Assembly (NCBI GenBank): GCA_963854835.1
Contig: OY978527.1
Coordinates: 37,397,040-37,461,039 of the forward strand
Length of the DNA stretch: 64,000 bases
Source: Megamerina dolium
Lineage: Eukaryota > Arthropoda > Insecta > Diptera > Megamerinidae
Direction: 5' to 3'
Below are positions 43,866-56,007 of this stretch, one piece after another. The notes under the pieces were generated by a model that did not search any database, was not told the origin of the DNA, and saw only the letters and a program-made list of their open reading frames with translations. The stretch's first letter is position 1. Each line of letters begins with the position of its first letter. Position numbers and translations under genes: made by a program.

Positions 43866-46346
43866 ATTTTTTTTTTTTTGTTAGCTTATTTTTTTTTTAT
43901 TGAATCTTTCTTAACTACAAGAAACTAACAATAAGTATTCAAATCTTACAAACTAAATAAAACTATGTGATATCCCCTACGTTCCATCACAATTTGGTGA
44001 GTCGCGAGATGTAGCAATTTTACAGCATATTCAGTGTGTCTTTTCTTTTTAATCGACGATGCCCCTTGCTCAGCAACAATTGCCTAGCAAGGGGATTCGG
44101 ATGATTGTGTAATTTTTGAATGTAGCTTCTGCAGGACATTGCAACTTCCTCAGAAATTGTGGATACATTTAAATCTCGATGGATGTTAACGTTCCTCATA
44201 TACCAAGGCGCGTTTACAATAATTCGCAGACACTTGGATTGTATTCGCTGCAATTTTTCGATATTAGAGGGAGATGCGGTGCCCCAAAACTGAATACCAT
44301 AAGTCCAGATTGGTTTCAGGATTGCTTTATATAATAGCACTTTGTATTCAAGATTCAACTTTGATCTTTTGTGTAACAGCCACCATAACTGATTCATTTT
44401 AAGCTTGATCTGAGTTTTCTTTGCCTCTATGTGATTTTTCCATGTCAGCCTTCTGTCGAGGTGAATACCCAAGTACTTTGTTGAGGAACATTGTGGAACT
44501 GATTGGCCATTAATTTTAAGTGGGGGACATGTATCTAGCCTTAGCGAGAAGGTTACATGTACGCTCTTTGATTCATTGACTTTTATACGCCATTTTGCTA
44601 GCCAGATTTCGAGAGAATCGACATGAGTCTGCAGGAGTTTAGTAGCTTCTATGGGGTTAGAGCGAGAGCACAATATTGCCGTATCATCTGCAAAGGTCGA
44701 TATAAATGTATGGTTATTGCTGGGCATATCTGTAGTGTATAAGAGATACAGTAAGGGACCCAAAACGCTTCCTTGAGGAACGCCAGCGTGAATATCCAAT
44801 GGATTTGTTGTGTAATCCTTGTGATGTACGAGAAATTGTCTTTTCGTGAGGTAGCTACTAAGCAATGAGGAGACATTTGCAGGCAGTAATAGTTTGACTT
44901 TGTGAATAAGGCCATCGTGCCATACTTTATCGAAAGCTTGAGTGATATCAAGAAAGACAGCTGAGCAATACTTTTTTTCTTCAAAAGTGTTCCTTATCAG
45001 AGTTACAATGCGGTGGACTTGTTCTATTGTGCCGTGCTGTTTTCTAAATCCAAACTGATGTTGAGGAATCAGTTGGTTGAGATTAATAAATGGAGTTATA
45101 TTCATGACAAGTAGCTTTTCGAATACTTTAGAAAGTAGAGGCAGGAGGCTGATAGGTCTGTACGATGCAACTTTTGTAGGGTCTTTTCCTGGTTTTGCTA
45201 TCATAATAATTTTTGAAGTTTTCCAGCATTTGGGATAGTGTTTAATACGAAGGATAGCATTGAAAATGTGCATCAGATGAATTACTGAAGCCGGAGGTAG
45301 CTCTTTTATCATTTTACCGGTAATTTTATCTGGACCAGGTGATTTTTTTGGGTTTAAATCTTTATAAATTGCTTTCAATATGTCCTTTTTTTAATTTTGA
45401 GCGTTATTGAGCAAGGTTGAGAAGTTAATATTGGTAATGAGGACTGTGAAGAGGGTGGATTGGGTGTAAACACACTTTTTAGGTGGTTTGCAAAAGCCAA
45501 ACCCTTCTCACAGTTGCTTCTAGCACAATTACCGTCACTCAAACGGATGGGGGAATCAGTGAGAATTGGCCGATTTGATTTTTTTGCTGATTTCCACAAA
45601 GAGTAGTCTGACGCTTCACCAGGTGTTAATTTCGCTATGTGCTCTTCTAACTCTTTGTTGTTTTTATTTTTTAAGGCTTGCTTTAACTTTCGAGTGCAGT
45701 GCTGTAGCTGTGTTTTCAGATTCGGTGATCTGAATTCTTGCCATTGTCTTCGAAGTCTTCTTTTCTGTCTTACAAGCAATTCAATATCGGCTGGTGTGTA
45801 TGGGCTATAGTTTGATTGCTTGCATACTTTTGTGCAGGTGGCTGAGCTGAGAGCTAATGAGAGCAGCTGGTTGAATTTTTCGAGTGCTGAGTCTACATCG
45901 TGTCCATTTCTTAATACAGTACTCAGAGGAAGATGGGAATTTATATATTTCTTGAATTTTAACCAGTCTATTTTCTTTCTAACGCAATTGCTTTGGGTGC
46001 TTGGTGATTTTATAGATATTACCGTGGGTGAGTGGTCAGATGATAGATCATAATTACACTCTGTGGAAATATTTTCCATCTGCAAACCTTTGGCGACTCC
46101 AAAGTCTATGAGATCGGGTATTTTCCTTTTGTCCGTCGGCCAATATGTCGGTTGACCATTTGAAATAACATCGTAGCCGTGGTTAGTGATGATTGAACAT
46201 AGTCTTTTGCCTTTTGGAGTTATTAATCGGGAGCCCCAGTGAGTGTGTTTGGCGTTGAAATCGCCAGCAACCAAGAATTTGCTACCAAGAGTTGAGAAAA
46301 ATTCTTTAAATTGCTGTTCGGTAATACTGTATCTTGGGGGACAGTA
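43866..46346 (-). mobile_element. 5'-truncated Jockey-type LINE
   Basis: Transcribed leftwards. It begins abruptly inside the endonuclease domain at 46346, continues through reverse transcriptase and ends with a short 3' UTR and poly(A) (T-rich runs at 43866-43900). Loss of the 5' end with preservation of the 3' end is the classical result of incomplete target-primed reverse transcription. Confidence 0.85.
44020..46346 (-). pseudogene. Jockey-type ORF2: endonuclease and reverse transcriptase, one frameshift
   Basis: The endonuclease part reads CPPRYSITEQQF, VAGDFNAKHTHWGSR and SSDHSPTVISI (the apurinic-type endonuclease motifs GDFNAKH and SDH). The reverse transcriptase part (44020-45378, about 450 codons, unbroken) has KSPGPDKITGKMIKEL, SYRPISLLPLLSKVFEKLL, QFGFRKQHGTIEQV, DITQAFDKVWH, GVPQGSVLGP and FADD in STFADDTAIL. 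The two halves are joined by a run of A residues (near 45390-45396 on the minus strand) where a single-base change shifts the frame; the rest of the ORF appears open. No RNase H follows, as in Jockey-clade elements. Confidence 0.88.
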
Positions 46347-46439
46347 TTATTATTAGATTATTTGAGCTGTTTTTGCAATGAGCGCTATATATAAAAGACG
46401 ATTTGAAGAGTACTTCTTGACGAAGCATTCGCAGGGGCC

Positions 46440-47260
46440 AAAATGTATATGGTGGCCACGCGTACTTTTGTTACGAGATGGTCTAAACGCTGCGAGTTGA
46501 CTGGAAATGTTGACGACGAGCTAGGTAGAGGTCTAAAATGAAAGATTTCTCACGGGAGGATAGGGCAGTTCCAATATTTTTAAAAATATCCTTCAATTAC
46601 CTTAAGAGGAGCACAAAAAAAAAATTTACCGATCATGGAATAGATATATTACTAAAGACGATACGAAAAAGGCTTAAAGAAAAAAATATAGTGTACAATA
46701 GTGTACGGAAAAAACCTCTATTGTCACAAAAACACATAGGAAAATGGTTGCACTGGGCAAAGGAAAATATTAATTGTGATTGGACTAAAATAATTTTCAC
46801 CGATGAATTTTCTTTTTGGTTAAACAAGGGAATGAAACGTGTTTGGTCAGAAAAAGGTGTTAAAATTGTGTAGAGAAAGGAACGGAAGCACCCTGCAAAG
46901 CTCCATGTTTATGGCTGTTTTTCTGCTAAGGGTTTTGGAGTTTTGACATGCTTTACCGAAAACTTGAACGCATAAAAACTTGATCAAAAATTCTTATTAC
47001 CATCTGCACGGAAGCTGTATGGAAAAAATAATCGCGTCTGGGTACTACAGGAGGGTAACGGCCCAAAGCATAAAAGTCGCTTATGTACTGAGTGAAAGAA
47101 AAAAAAAATCCATATCGAAATGATGGATTGGTCATCCCAGTCCCCCGATGGATACTCAATCGAAAATGTTTGGGCTCAAATGAAGTAAAATATTGCCAAA
47201 AACATTTTTTTTATATATTCTGATATTATAAGTGCCACCTGTTCGCTATAAATGAAAAAA
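46440..47260 (+). pseudogene. Tc1-like transposase relic
   Basis: From the left: DFSREDRAVPIFLK, KKPLLSQKHIGKWLHWAKEN, IIFTDEFSFWLNKGMKRVWS (first catalytic Asp) in one frame, then HPAKLHVYGCFSAKGFG, VLQEGNGPKHKSR (Asp replaced by Gly in the usual QDN/QEN-type block) and a decayed SP...ENVWA.MK block. Stops occur from 46871 on. It lies immediately upstream of the truncated LINE; terminal repeats were not identified. Confidence 0.75.
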
Positions 47261-47879
47261 CATGAAATAAAGTAATTCGCTTATAAATGTCATACGAATA
47301 TTATCATCATGATTTCATAGTCTTCAACGATTCGTTTCCCTGTGAGCATATATGGGTAGGCATACTTGTATCTGCTCTACATACTTAGTTGAAAATGTGT
47401 GAAATTTGTTACGTTCAAACATATTTTTACATGTGAATAATCACTGGAATTGTATGCTTTTCCCACATATGTGGGAAAAATGCTCCAAGAGCGGAAATAA
47501 AAGTGTATGCATATTTTTGTTTTACTCTTTTGTATTTTTTATTATTATTATTTTTTATCATTATATATTGTACATCCATACATATATACTTACTTATTTG
47601 GAAATGTAAATTTTTACAAAATTAGGGAATTGAAGGAAAAGAGACGGCGGAAGTATGCAGGCGTGTGAAAAACAATAATTTTAGGTGTCATGTTATTACT
47701 CTATGCGCCTAAACATAGATTGTAGAAGAACCAAAAATATATAAATCTTTACTTCAACTTTGTATTTTTGTGTCATCTCGAAAAGCTTAAATCCAGATTT
47801 GGCCCATCACGTGATCATTTTTCTCGAAGATATTGGCGAAAGTGTGGTTTGTTTAGTTTTTTGCGTAAACAATAACAAT
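47261..47879. other. AT-rich spacer
   Basis: Nothing recognised. Confidence 0.5.
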
Positions 47880-47985
47880 GTTGCGAATTGGTTGCCGATA
47901 GGTGTAGGTAGAGTTATGCTTCAGCCGGTTATTGAATCTACGATCTACAGACCAGAAATTACCGCTTCATTAATGGATATAATTT
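47880..47985 (-). repeat. Diverged SINE fragment
   Basis: The string GAATTGGTTGCCGATAGGTG, then GCTTCAGCCGGTTATTGAAT and CTACGATCTACAGACCAGAA, follows the inverted SINE sequence near its tRNA-like head (compare 61560-61650). Many substitutions suggest an old copy. Confidence 0.5.
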
Positions 47986-48096
47986 TAGCTTGGAAGAAAC
48001 GGATCGAATTCTAATACTATTATCCCAAAAATTGTGTGACTAATCTCTAAAGAGACTAGTCCGCAATTAATCTCTGTAGATATTAATCGAATTAAT

Positions 48097-48345
48097 CGAA
48101 CGGTGTACCCATCTGTCCGCAAGCAATTGGCAATTCTTCCGGCAGTAACAGTTTGCCATGGAAAAGCTTTTAAAACAACTCTGTGACAAAGCTCTAAGAA
48201 AAAGTGAAGTCGCAAAAAGTTTCAGCCTTTCGAAACCGGCTAAAATAAGTAGGTTCCTTCTAATACTGCCCCAAAATTTAACAGTACAACAGTAATGGAC
48301 GACAAGCTCGGCCAAAGAGCTCTTTGGGGCTTTAAGTGCCACATA
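48097..48345 (+). mobile_element. SINE, head-less copy
   Basis: Starts within the body (GGTGTACCCATCTGTCCGCA) and runs to GCTTTAAGTGCCACATATTT followed by a T-rich tail. It lacks the tRNA-like 5' part. Confidence 0.7.
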
Positions 48346-48881
48346 TTTTTTTTTAGACAATAATCAGTGATTAATTAGCCACCGATTAGTTGGCGATTCA
48401 TTTTTCAATCAAGTACTACATTTAGATTTACCGATCTTTTTCAATCACAAACGCATATTTTTTTGTAAAAGTAATTTTTTGTCAAATAACTGTAACATGT
48501 AAAGGTCACTATCCTCTTTTTGTACGCGATTGAGTATAAAAGGTTAGAATTAGTCTCCTCACAGGACATGCTCGGACAAAGGGGAATAGTTCATTCCATA
48601 TAAAGAGATCAAAAGTGGGCTTAGTCGCATATTTATTTGCAACTGATCCCGGACACATCCCGCGCAAGTCGCATTCTTTGCAGGGTTGCGACATTTTATA
48701 ATTAAATTGGAGAGAGAACATTTTTGGGGTTTGACGTAAGACTGTCTGTTTTTTTTTTGTACAATTACGAGTATTTTCTACATGCATATACTTTTCTGTT
48801 AAATCTCATTGCAATGACGTCATTTTCATTGACATACATGTACTATACTCATACATAGATAAATATGTATGAATAAGTATA

Positions 48882-49253
48882 CATTAGAGTGCGCCATATA
48901 TGGAGAAGGATAAGATTGAATTCAGATATTTTTATTGAAATACGAAGTCTGATTTTCAGTCGATATTGGTTAATATCGTACATGTATGTATGTAATATGT
49001 ACTTCTATTTCTAATATATTTTACCAACATTACTGAATTCTAATTATATAAAAATTATATGGTCCCAAAAACAGATTCCAATTCTAATTTTGATATGGGT
49101 AATTTTTTTCGATGGGCCTTAAAAGAGACAATGCCACCTTCAACACAAGTCTTTGAACTAAATTTATTTCAATTATTTTTAAATGGTGTTTTGGCAAAAT
49201 GCATATATTAAAACAAACAAAAATGATTTAAAAATATATGGGACACGCTAATG
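48882..49253. mobile_element. TA-flanked MITE, third terminal-motif family member
   Basis: CATTAGAGTGCGCCATATAT and, inverted, CATTAGCGTGTCCCATATAT at the two ends, bordered by TA (48880-48881 and 49254-49255). It is 372 bp with no ORF. The opening CATTAGxGTG is shared with the elements at 1132-2757 and 29877-34033, though the interiors differ. Confidence 0.7.
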
Positions 49254-49255
49254 TA

Positions 49256-49786
49256 TATACAAAAGCATATGTTTATCGAAGAATATTGCAGCGAAAAGAT
49301 GTGCGTAAGTAAACAGAAGGAAAACCATAGCCATAAATGCTTTTGTTTTTAATTCTTCCAAATTGTGTTCTGCAATGTCTATGCATTTATAATGTATTTT
49401 ATATCTGCTATCCATATTAAATAAAAACATTTTTCTTGGCATTTGTATCAGTTCAACGATAATTTTCAAATTGTTTCTCTATTCTTTTCTTTCTATTTTG
49501 ATTATAATAATTGTTTTTTTCACTGAAACTGGGGGGTAGAGTTGAGCTACCTAGTATTTTATGTATTGTGAGCATTTTTTAAATGCACTACAAAATATTT
49601 TGTTATAATATAAATATATTTATAAGTAATTTTTTTTCACTTGGCATCTGTGTTTGGTTGAAATAATTAATCATTTTCTATTTTCCATTGTATTAAAATG
49701 GGGCACATGCATAATACGTCTTACGTCGTCTAAGTTGCCTAAACTTGTGAGACTTCATAGTTGAAAAATGAGAATTGCGTTTATAT
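49256..49786. other. AT-rich spacer
   Basis: Nothing recognised. Confidence 0.5.
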
Positions 49787-50230
49787 ACGAGGGTTGCCTT
49801 TTATATTTTTTTTAAAAAGTATGAAAAAACATCGATGTTTTCTGGCACAATGACTGATTTTGAACGACCTTCACGAAATTCGTTCTGGAGCGAACGGCGA
49901 CCACGCTTGAATTCGTTAAATCAGTTACAAATTGTCTAGAGGGTTGGTGCTTTATCGCCAAATGCCGCATGAAGACGATCGAAACACTGTTGTTGAGATA
50001 ATTCACTTCGAAAATCGTGAAAAACATCATAGCTTCAAAATGTTCACGAGTTAAATACATTTTTTGACCGAGATGAACTTTTTAAGTCACTCTAAAAAAC
50101 ACATCAAAACTTTTGGACTACGTTTATGCTAAAAAATGTCAAAGTTTCCGATGGAAATGTCAGATTTCATGAAAATGTGCTAGATTATACTTTTTTTTTT
50201 TTTAAAAATGGAATCTACGTATAAAATTTT
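49787..50230 (-). pseudogene. mariner N-terminal relic
   Basis: Minus strand reads YLTREHFEAMMFFTIF and, in a shifted frame, QQQCFDRLHAAFGDKAPTL and SVIVAVRS-equivalent residues corresponding to FNEFKRGRRS, which is the paired-like DNA-binding start of a mariner family. The left edge ACGAGGGTTGCCTTTTATAT resembles a mariner terminal repeat. The catalytic domain is missing. Confidence 0.55.
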
Positions 50231-50308
50231 TGACATTTACTTACATTTGTCAATTCTTGTGGCCAAGGGGGAATCTGTCCCCTGATCCCCTTCCCAGACT
50301 ACGCCACT

Positions 50309-50310
50309 GG
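50309..50310 (-). repeat. Solitary DNA-transposon-like end
   Basis: The inverse complement of the sequence ending here begins CAGTGGCGTAGTCTGG, matching CAGTGGCGTAGCCAGG at 38796. No common target duplication flanks the two, so they are noted as separate relic ends. Confidence 0.35.
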
Positions 50311-50456
50311 TCAATTGAAACTATTTTATAGCTTCGCAGCTGAACTAAGCTCAGTATATGGTTATGCATTTATAGAAATTTATATCCCTGTTCTTTATTT
50401 TCTTTGTTATTGACTCCCACTAGCCACTAGCTAGTCACTTTTCTAAACTGTTACCA

Positions 50457-51200
50457 TTGAAATTTGTCAGGTGTGCCCCTTCAACATCATGCTCCCATAC
50501 CGGAATAGAAGCAATCCTGGCAGACAGTCATGCTGCTATCAAGGCACTGAACTCTAACCAGGTGAAATCAAAACTGGCGTGTGAATGTCTTGACAAGCTG
50601 AATATACTTGGTGAAAATAACCACTTGTGGATCCTTTGGGTTCCAGGACATATTGGAGTTGGAGGCAACGAGCTAGCGGATAGGAAGGAGCAGCAACACG
50701 CTTTGTAGGCCAGAACCCTTCTGTGGTCTGGGTAAAGGAGTTCTATGCATGCTCATTAAGAGGAGTGCAGAATCAGAAAGACAATCATACCAATGTTGTC
50801 CCAATCCAAGACACTTTTAGGGACCTATAACCTAAAACGACTTGAGGAATGTATCAGTTTAAACAAGAATAATATTACAATCATGGAAATATTGACAGGA
50901 CACTGTACGTTGAATTATCACCTAACGAAACTGTGAATCTTCTCGGATGAAACTTGCCGACATTTCAGGGAGGAGAATGAAACTGCAGAACATGTGTTGG
51001 GAATGTGCCCAGCACTTATGCACACAAGAAAAAAAAAACTTTGGGGAATTTATAATACCGGAAAATCTGCTGAAGTCCAATAGGGCAGGATCTATACTAA
51101 ACTTAATTATGGATGCTGGACTTAGAGAAAGACTCTAGTCCATGATGGGGTGCACAATAGACCTAGGGTCGCAGTGCAATACAACCCTCTAATAATAATA
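50457..51200 (+). pseudogene. LINE RNase H and C-terminal region
   Basis: The first frame gives ILADSHAAIKAL, LWILWVPGHIGVGGNELAD (RNase H), then after a stop ILTGHCTLNYHLTKL, ENETAEHVLGMCPALMHTRK and EFIIPENLLKSNRAGSIL. This is the 3' end of an I/Jockey-like ORF2 with stops; an AATAATAATA tract closes it near 51190-51200. Region 51201-52665 beyond is AT-rich with no gene recognised. Confidence 0.75.
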
Positions 51201-52665
51201 TCTTTGAAGATAGCCAATTACTATGTGGAACTATTTTCATAGTTAAAAGTAATCGCTGCAACGTCTTATAACGTTAATCGATGAGAGCGTCAATCAAGAA
51301 CACCGTATTGTAGGGACTAAGCGAGTAGCCTTGCATTTAACTGTAAACAAGCTATAAAATAAAATTTAACGAATTTAAAATGCACAATTTAAAGTCGAAC
51401 TTGAATAGAAAAGAAGAACCCATGAAAGAAACAAATGTGAAAAAATAAAAACCTTGATAAAAAAGACACGAAATAATACACAATAATTTTGAACATCAAA
51501 ATAATATATGCTGCGAATCACTGAAGCATTATAACTTTGAGACTTCAACTTGACGATATACAAACGTACGATAACTACAACGACGTAGCACAATTAGGTT
51601 TCAATCGAAATTTTCGTGAATAGAATTGAAACATTTTGAAAAAATTTCATATTGGTGAGAATGATTTCCTGCCTGACTTCTCTAAAATGCTTAAACGAAG
51701 TTATTAAGTTTTCTGTTTTATTATAATTTTTATTTGACACAATTACATATAATTTTTGTTTTTGTTTCGTTTGTCAGACAGTTAGGCAGGCAGGCGGCAA
51801 CACGATTTAATCGTCTGTAGACAATTAATTCAACGCTTGAACAACAACACACAGTTTCCATGAAGATAATTTTTTCGTAGCCCAAGAAAATTACTCCAGT
51901 GAAACTACAAAAAAAAAATTAACTAAAAAAAAACCTCATTGTTCATTTACCGCTGATTTAAACGCAACACATTTTACATACACACACAGCAACCAGCACT
52001 GTTTCAAGCTTAACGAGTCTGTACTACAATATATTGCAAGACACTACCAACAAAATGTCAAAAGAAAACAAGAAATTTCCCAGCAAACACTAAAAGACAA
52101 TTCTTATTAAGTTATTTCATTTTTTGTTTATTTTTTTATTTAAATCAAGTTAATAGCTGGCATTAAAAATACTTACATACACATCTGTACACATACACAA
52201 ATGATTGCTAATACATTAAGTACATACTTGCTACTCTCATCACACTTACTTTGCCTTGAGTAATACATAATTACTACAATACATTTTTTTTGTTACCTAT
52301 TTCTTTGTTTATCTACAGTTTTCTGTTTTTTTTTCTGTTTGTTGAAATCATGTGCATATACAGTTTGTTCCAGAGTACCAACCGACTTAGTGGGTTAATC
52401 ATAATATTGTAATATTATGTAGAGTACTCATGTAACGGCGCCAACATTTCCGACCTGAAGGTTTTTGTACTATTTTTAGTGTTCTGTGTGTTTGTCTTTG
52501 ATGTTTTTGTGACGCATCTACTAAGGGGAGTTGTCCCAGAAGTATTCGACAGAACAATATGTGCAAAACATCTTTGGTACTTTTCTTTAAGTAGGATATT
52601 TTTCGAACTTTTCACAATAATAATATGCATTTGTCAATTCCACAATTTTTAGTAATTATGCGATG

Positions 52666-52769
52666 TTTAAATCTTCCCATCTTTGCTATATAGTGTACTT
52701 CAAATGAACTTGAAAACTTTAAATCTTCCCATCTTTGCTATATAGTGTACTTCAAATGAACTTGAAAAA
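52666..52769 (+). repeat. Tandem duplication of a 52-bp unit
   Basis: TTTAAATCTTCCCATCTTTG opens both copies (52666 and 52718), and the units match over at least 51 of 52 positions. Flanking sequence is unique; no gene is affected. Confidence 0.9.
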
Positions 52770-53097
52770 TCACTTCATGCGCATACGGCTCATTTAACGG
52801 GCTCATTCAGACTCTGCCATCCAAAATGTTATTGTAAACGAAGGAGCAGCCTTCTTCAGGGTTTTTCGGCTTTGCCTTTTATTCTCGTTGGGCTGAAAAT
52901 CATACCATCGTGCTTTTTATCCGATTTCAGAAAATCGTAAATTGACATTCACAGTTCCTAATTGACAGTTGGGTCAATTCTATAGTTCTGTAGTTCTATA
53001 GGTGATAGAAAGTGACGGTAAAAATTTTACAACAACAATCCGATCTCTTGCATTTCTAGACTCTCATAGATTTGGATTCTCTGTCACTTAAATTGAA

Positions 53098-53356
53098 TAC
53101 GAAAACGCTTTCCTGTCGAAAATTGTTAAAAATTGTGGAGTTTTTTGTTAGCGAACACATCTATTGTTTTGTAGGTTGCATCATAATAGAAAAATGCTGT
53201 TAATTTTCAGTAGTGTTGCCATTGAAAATTACCCTAGTCCTACTCTTTAATTTTTAGAATTAATTCTAGAGCTAATCCGGATTAGCTGCATTTAATGCCT
53301 GGTTTAATTCAAATTAACTCCTTAATCCGGATTAACACTGCTGTCTGTCTAGACTA
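53098..53356. mobile_element. PIF-type MITE, right half, second copy
   Basis: Shares with the element at 173-651 the GTTAGCGAACAC segment, a CAGTGTTGCCAT segment, GGATTAGCTGCA...AATGCC and an ending that reads inverted TAGTCTAGACAGACAGCAG. The left half is not recognisable. Sequence between 52770 and this copy shows nothing clear. Confidence 0.65.
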
Positions 53357-53412
53357 TATGTTTTTTTTTCAAAATTAAGGAGAAAAATCCCGATTACTAG
53401 TAGTTACTAATA

Positions 53413-54639
53413 ATAGATCATTCAATAAGTATGTAGAATTACACATAGATGGCGTTACAAGAATTTTTCCCATATGATTTTTATTGAGTTCTAACCGTCA
53501 AATGAATCGTGTTAAAAATTGACAACTGACATTTGGTTCGTGAGTTATAGCATTTTGTGTGAAGCAACTTTTGTTATTGAAAAAAAAAACAAAAAAATGG
53601 ATAAAAGTGAATTTCGTGTTTGGATAAAGAATTGCTTTTTTATGAAAAAAAATTCAGTGGAAACCAAACAATGGCTTGGTGAACATTATCCGGACTCTGC
53701 TCCATTGAGAAAAATGGTAGAAAAGTGGATTCCTTAAACGTGGTCGTACTTGCACAAACATGCAGAACGCAGTGGACGCCCAATTGAGGCTGTTATTTCA
53801 GAAAACATAAAAAGAATTCCCAAATTGGTTATGAACAATGGCAAATTGAAGACGCTTGAGCTAGCTGACATTGTAAAGATATCGAATGGTGGTGTTTTTA
53901 CCATTTTACACGAATATTTGGGTATGCGAGAGCTCTGTGCAAAGTGGGTGCCGCGTGAGCTCACAGTCGACCAAAACCAACAACGTATCAATGTTTCAAC
54001 GGAGTGTTTGGCGCTGTTAAACCGCAATAAAACCGAATTCAATCGTCGATGTGTGACAATGGAGGAAACATGGCTTCACCATTACACACCACAATCCATT
54101 AGACAGTCAGCTGAGTGGAAAGCAGTCAACGAATCGAATCCAAAGCGAGCAAGGACGCAACTGTCAGTCGGTAAGGTGATGATGTTTGTATTTTGAGATG
54201 CGAACGGAATAATATTCATCGATTATATCCAAAAAGGAACCACCATCAACAGCTACTAATATTGTGAACTTTTGGACCGATTGAAGGCTGAAATCGCAAA
54301 GAGACGGCCACATTTGCAAAAGAAAAAAATGTTGTTTCATCAAGTTGTTTCATGCTGCACCGTGTCACAAATCGATGAAAACGATGGCAAAATTGAATGA
54401 ATTGGGCTTCGAATTGCTTCCCCACCCACCGTATTCTCCAGATTTAGCCCCCAGCGACTTTTTCCTGTTTTCAGATCTCAAGAGAATGCTTTGTGGTAAG
54501 AAATTTAAGACCGATCATGAAGTAATCGCTAAAACTGAGGCCTAGTTTGACGAGAAAGAGAAATCGTACTATAAAAGTGGTATCGAAAAGTTGGACAATT
54601 TTTTTCATACTTTTCCAACGGACTTATTGAATGGCCTGT
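53413..54639 (+). pseudogene. mariner, irritans subfamily (Himar1-like), copy B
   Basis: 1227 bp between TA dinucleotides (53411-53412, 54640-54641); the ends read ATAGATCATTCAATAAGT and, inverted, ACAGGCCATTCAATAAGT. Translation pieces follow the irritans order: MDKSEFRVWIKNCF, ERSGRPIEAVISENIKRIPK, MRELCAKWVPRELTVDQ, then EETWLHHYTPQ where the first catalytic Asp is Glu, then after a stop FIDYIQKGTTIN, FHQ..., and LPHPPYSPDLAPSDFFLFSD. Stops near 53737 and 54196 and frameshifts near 54260 and 54340 inactivate it. Confidence 0.85.
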
Positions 54640-54641
54640 TA

Positions 54642-56007
54642 GTAGCTGTTAGCATTAAATATGTATGCATGCATTTGATGGTTAGAATTTCGGAATTTGA
54701 ATTAGAATTCGTGATGAAAGAATCATAGAATAGATTTAGTTGTTTATTTCAGTGTTGTTATTTATTTCTTTAGTCGATTAAATTGAGATTATTCATTTTC
54801 GAAACAATATGGAATGACCCATTGACCAAATTTATTTTGAACTTGAAGAAATAATTTGAAATAATATTGCTTATTAAATAATTGAACGTATAAATTGCTT
54901 GTTATACATTTAACAACGATTTTGATCAAATGCTCAGTTGATTATTTTGATAAAAAAAAAAAACAAATAATCTATTTGTACCACTTTACACGCACTATTT
55001 CAAATGTGCCACTTAGTACGACTATTAAACATTAACACTTTGATTTTTTTGTGTGATTTTTTTCAACAAAAAAAAAAAACGAGATGAGTTGTTTTTTCGT
55101 TTTCTTTTGTATATTTCGTCTATGTACAATATTTATATATGTATGTGATACATTTTACCAAACAAATTTAATTTAATACGAATAGACTTGCTTTACAATA
55201 AGAAATTCAAATAAAACAAATTTTTAAACGTATATTCGATTCGTTTATATTATATGGATTGTATTGTTTATTTATTGTATTGTATATTTTTATTGTACAA
55301 CGTTTTTTGCACACAACAATTAATTCTTACATGCTTAAATCTGTTGTAGTCTGGTTTATATTATTCATGCAAAATCCATTTAATTTCCAATGTTTTTATT
55401 TCAGTTTCATTTTAAAGTTAATTGCATTTGGCTCATCAGATGTTTTTGTTTGATTTGTTGTTTCAATTTCAAAATAGAAAGTAAGTCTTTTCATGACCAT
55501 GCATTGCAGATGTAGTTACAACATTCCATATACATAAGTAATTTCACTTAATTATCACTGAAAGTGAAATGATCAAGTTCCAGTAATGAATGACTAAATA
55601 GATTTATACATGTATATGTATTAATTCATATGCAAATGTAATATATTGTCTATTATACATATATGCTTTATATTAATTATTAATAATGAATCAAAATAAA
55701 TGACGTCATACAATTTAGCGATCATTTGTTCGTTCAGAACATGAGATGATAGTAGAAGTGAAATTGCTTTAATAAAATACTTTAAATTCCGACACATAAA
55801 TGAAAGATTAGAAAATGTGTCACACGGCTAAGCAATCAATATTTGAAATGATAAGTAAGCGTGAGAACTGATGGATTGCTGATGCAAAACAGACGAATAC
55901 GACTGTTCAATTAGCTTAGTTTCAATAAATATGGAACTAATACTTGGCTTCAGAGCACTCATTTCCAAAAAATTATATAGACGCAATTCAATTTATTTCA
56001 AAATATC
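54642..56007. other. AT-rich spacer
   Basis: Nothing recognised as coding or mobile. Confidence 0.5.

Noticed and set aside
47760..48014. 84-codon plus-strand frame
   Set aside because: It overlaps a diverged SINE fragment and has no protein family features.
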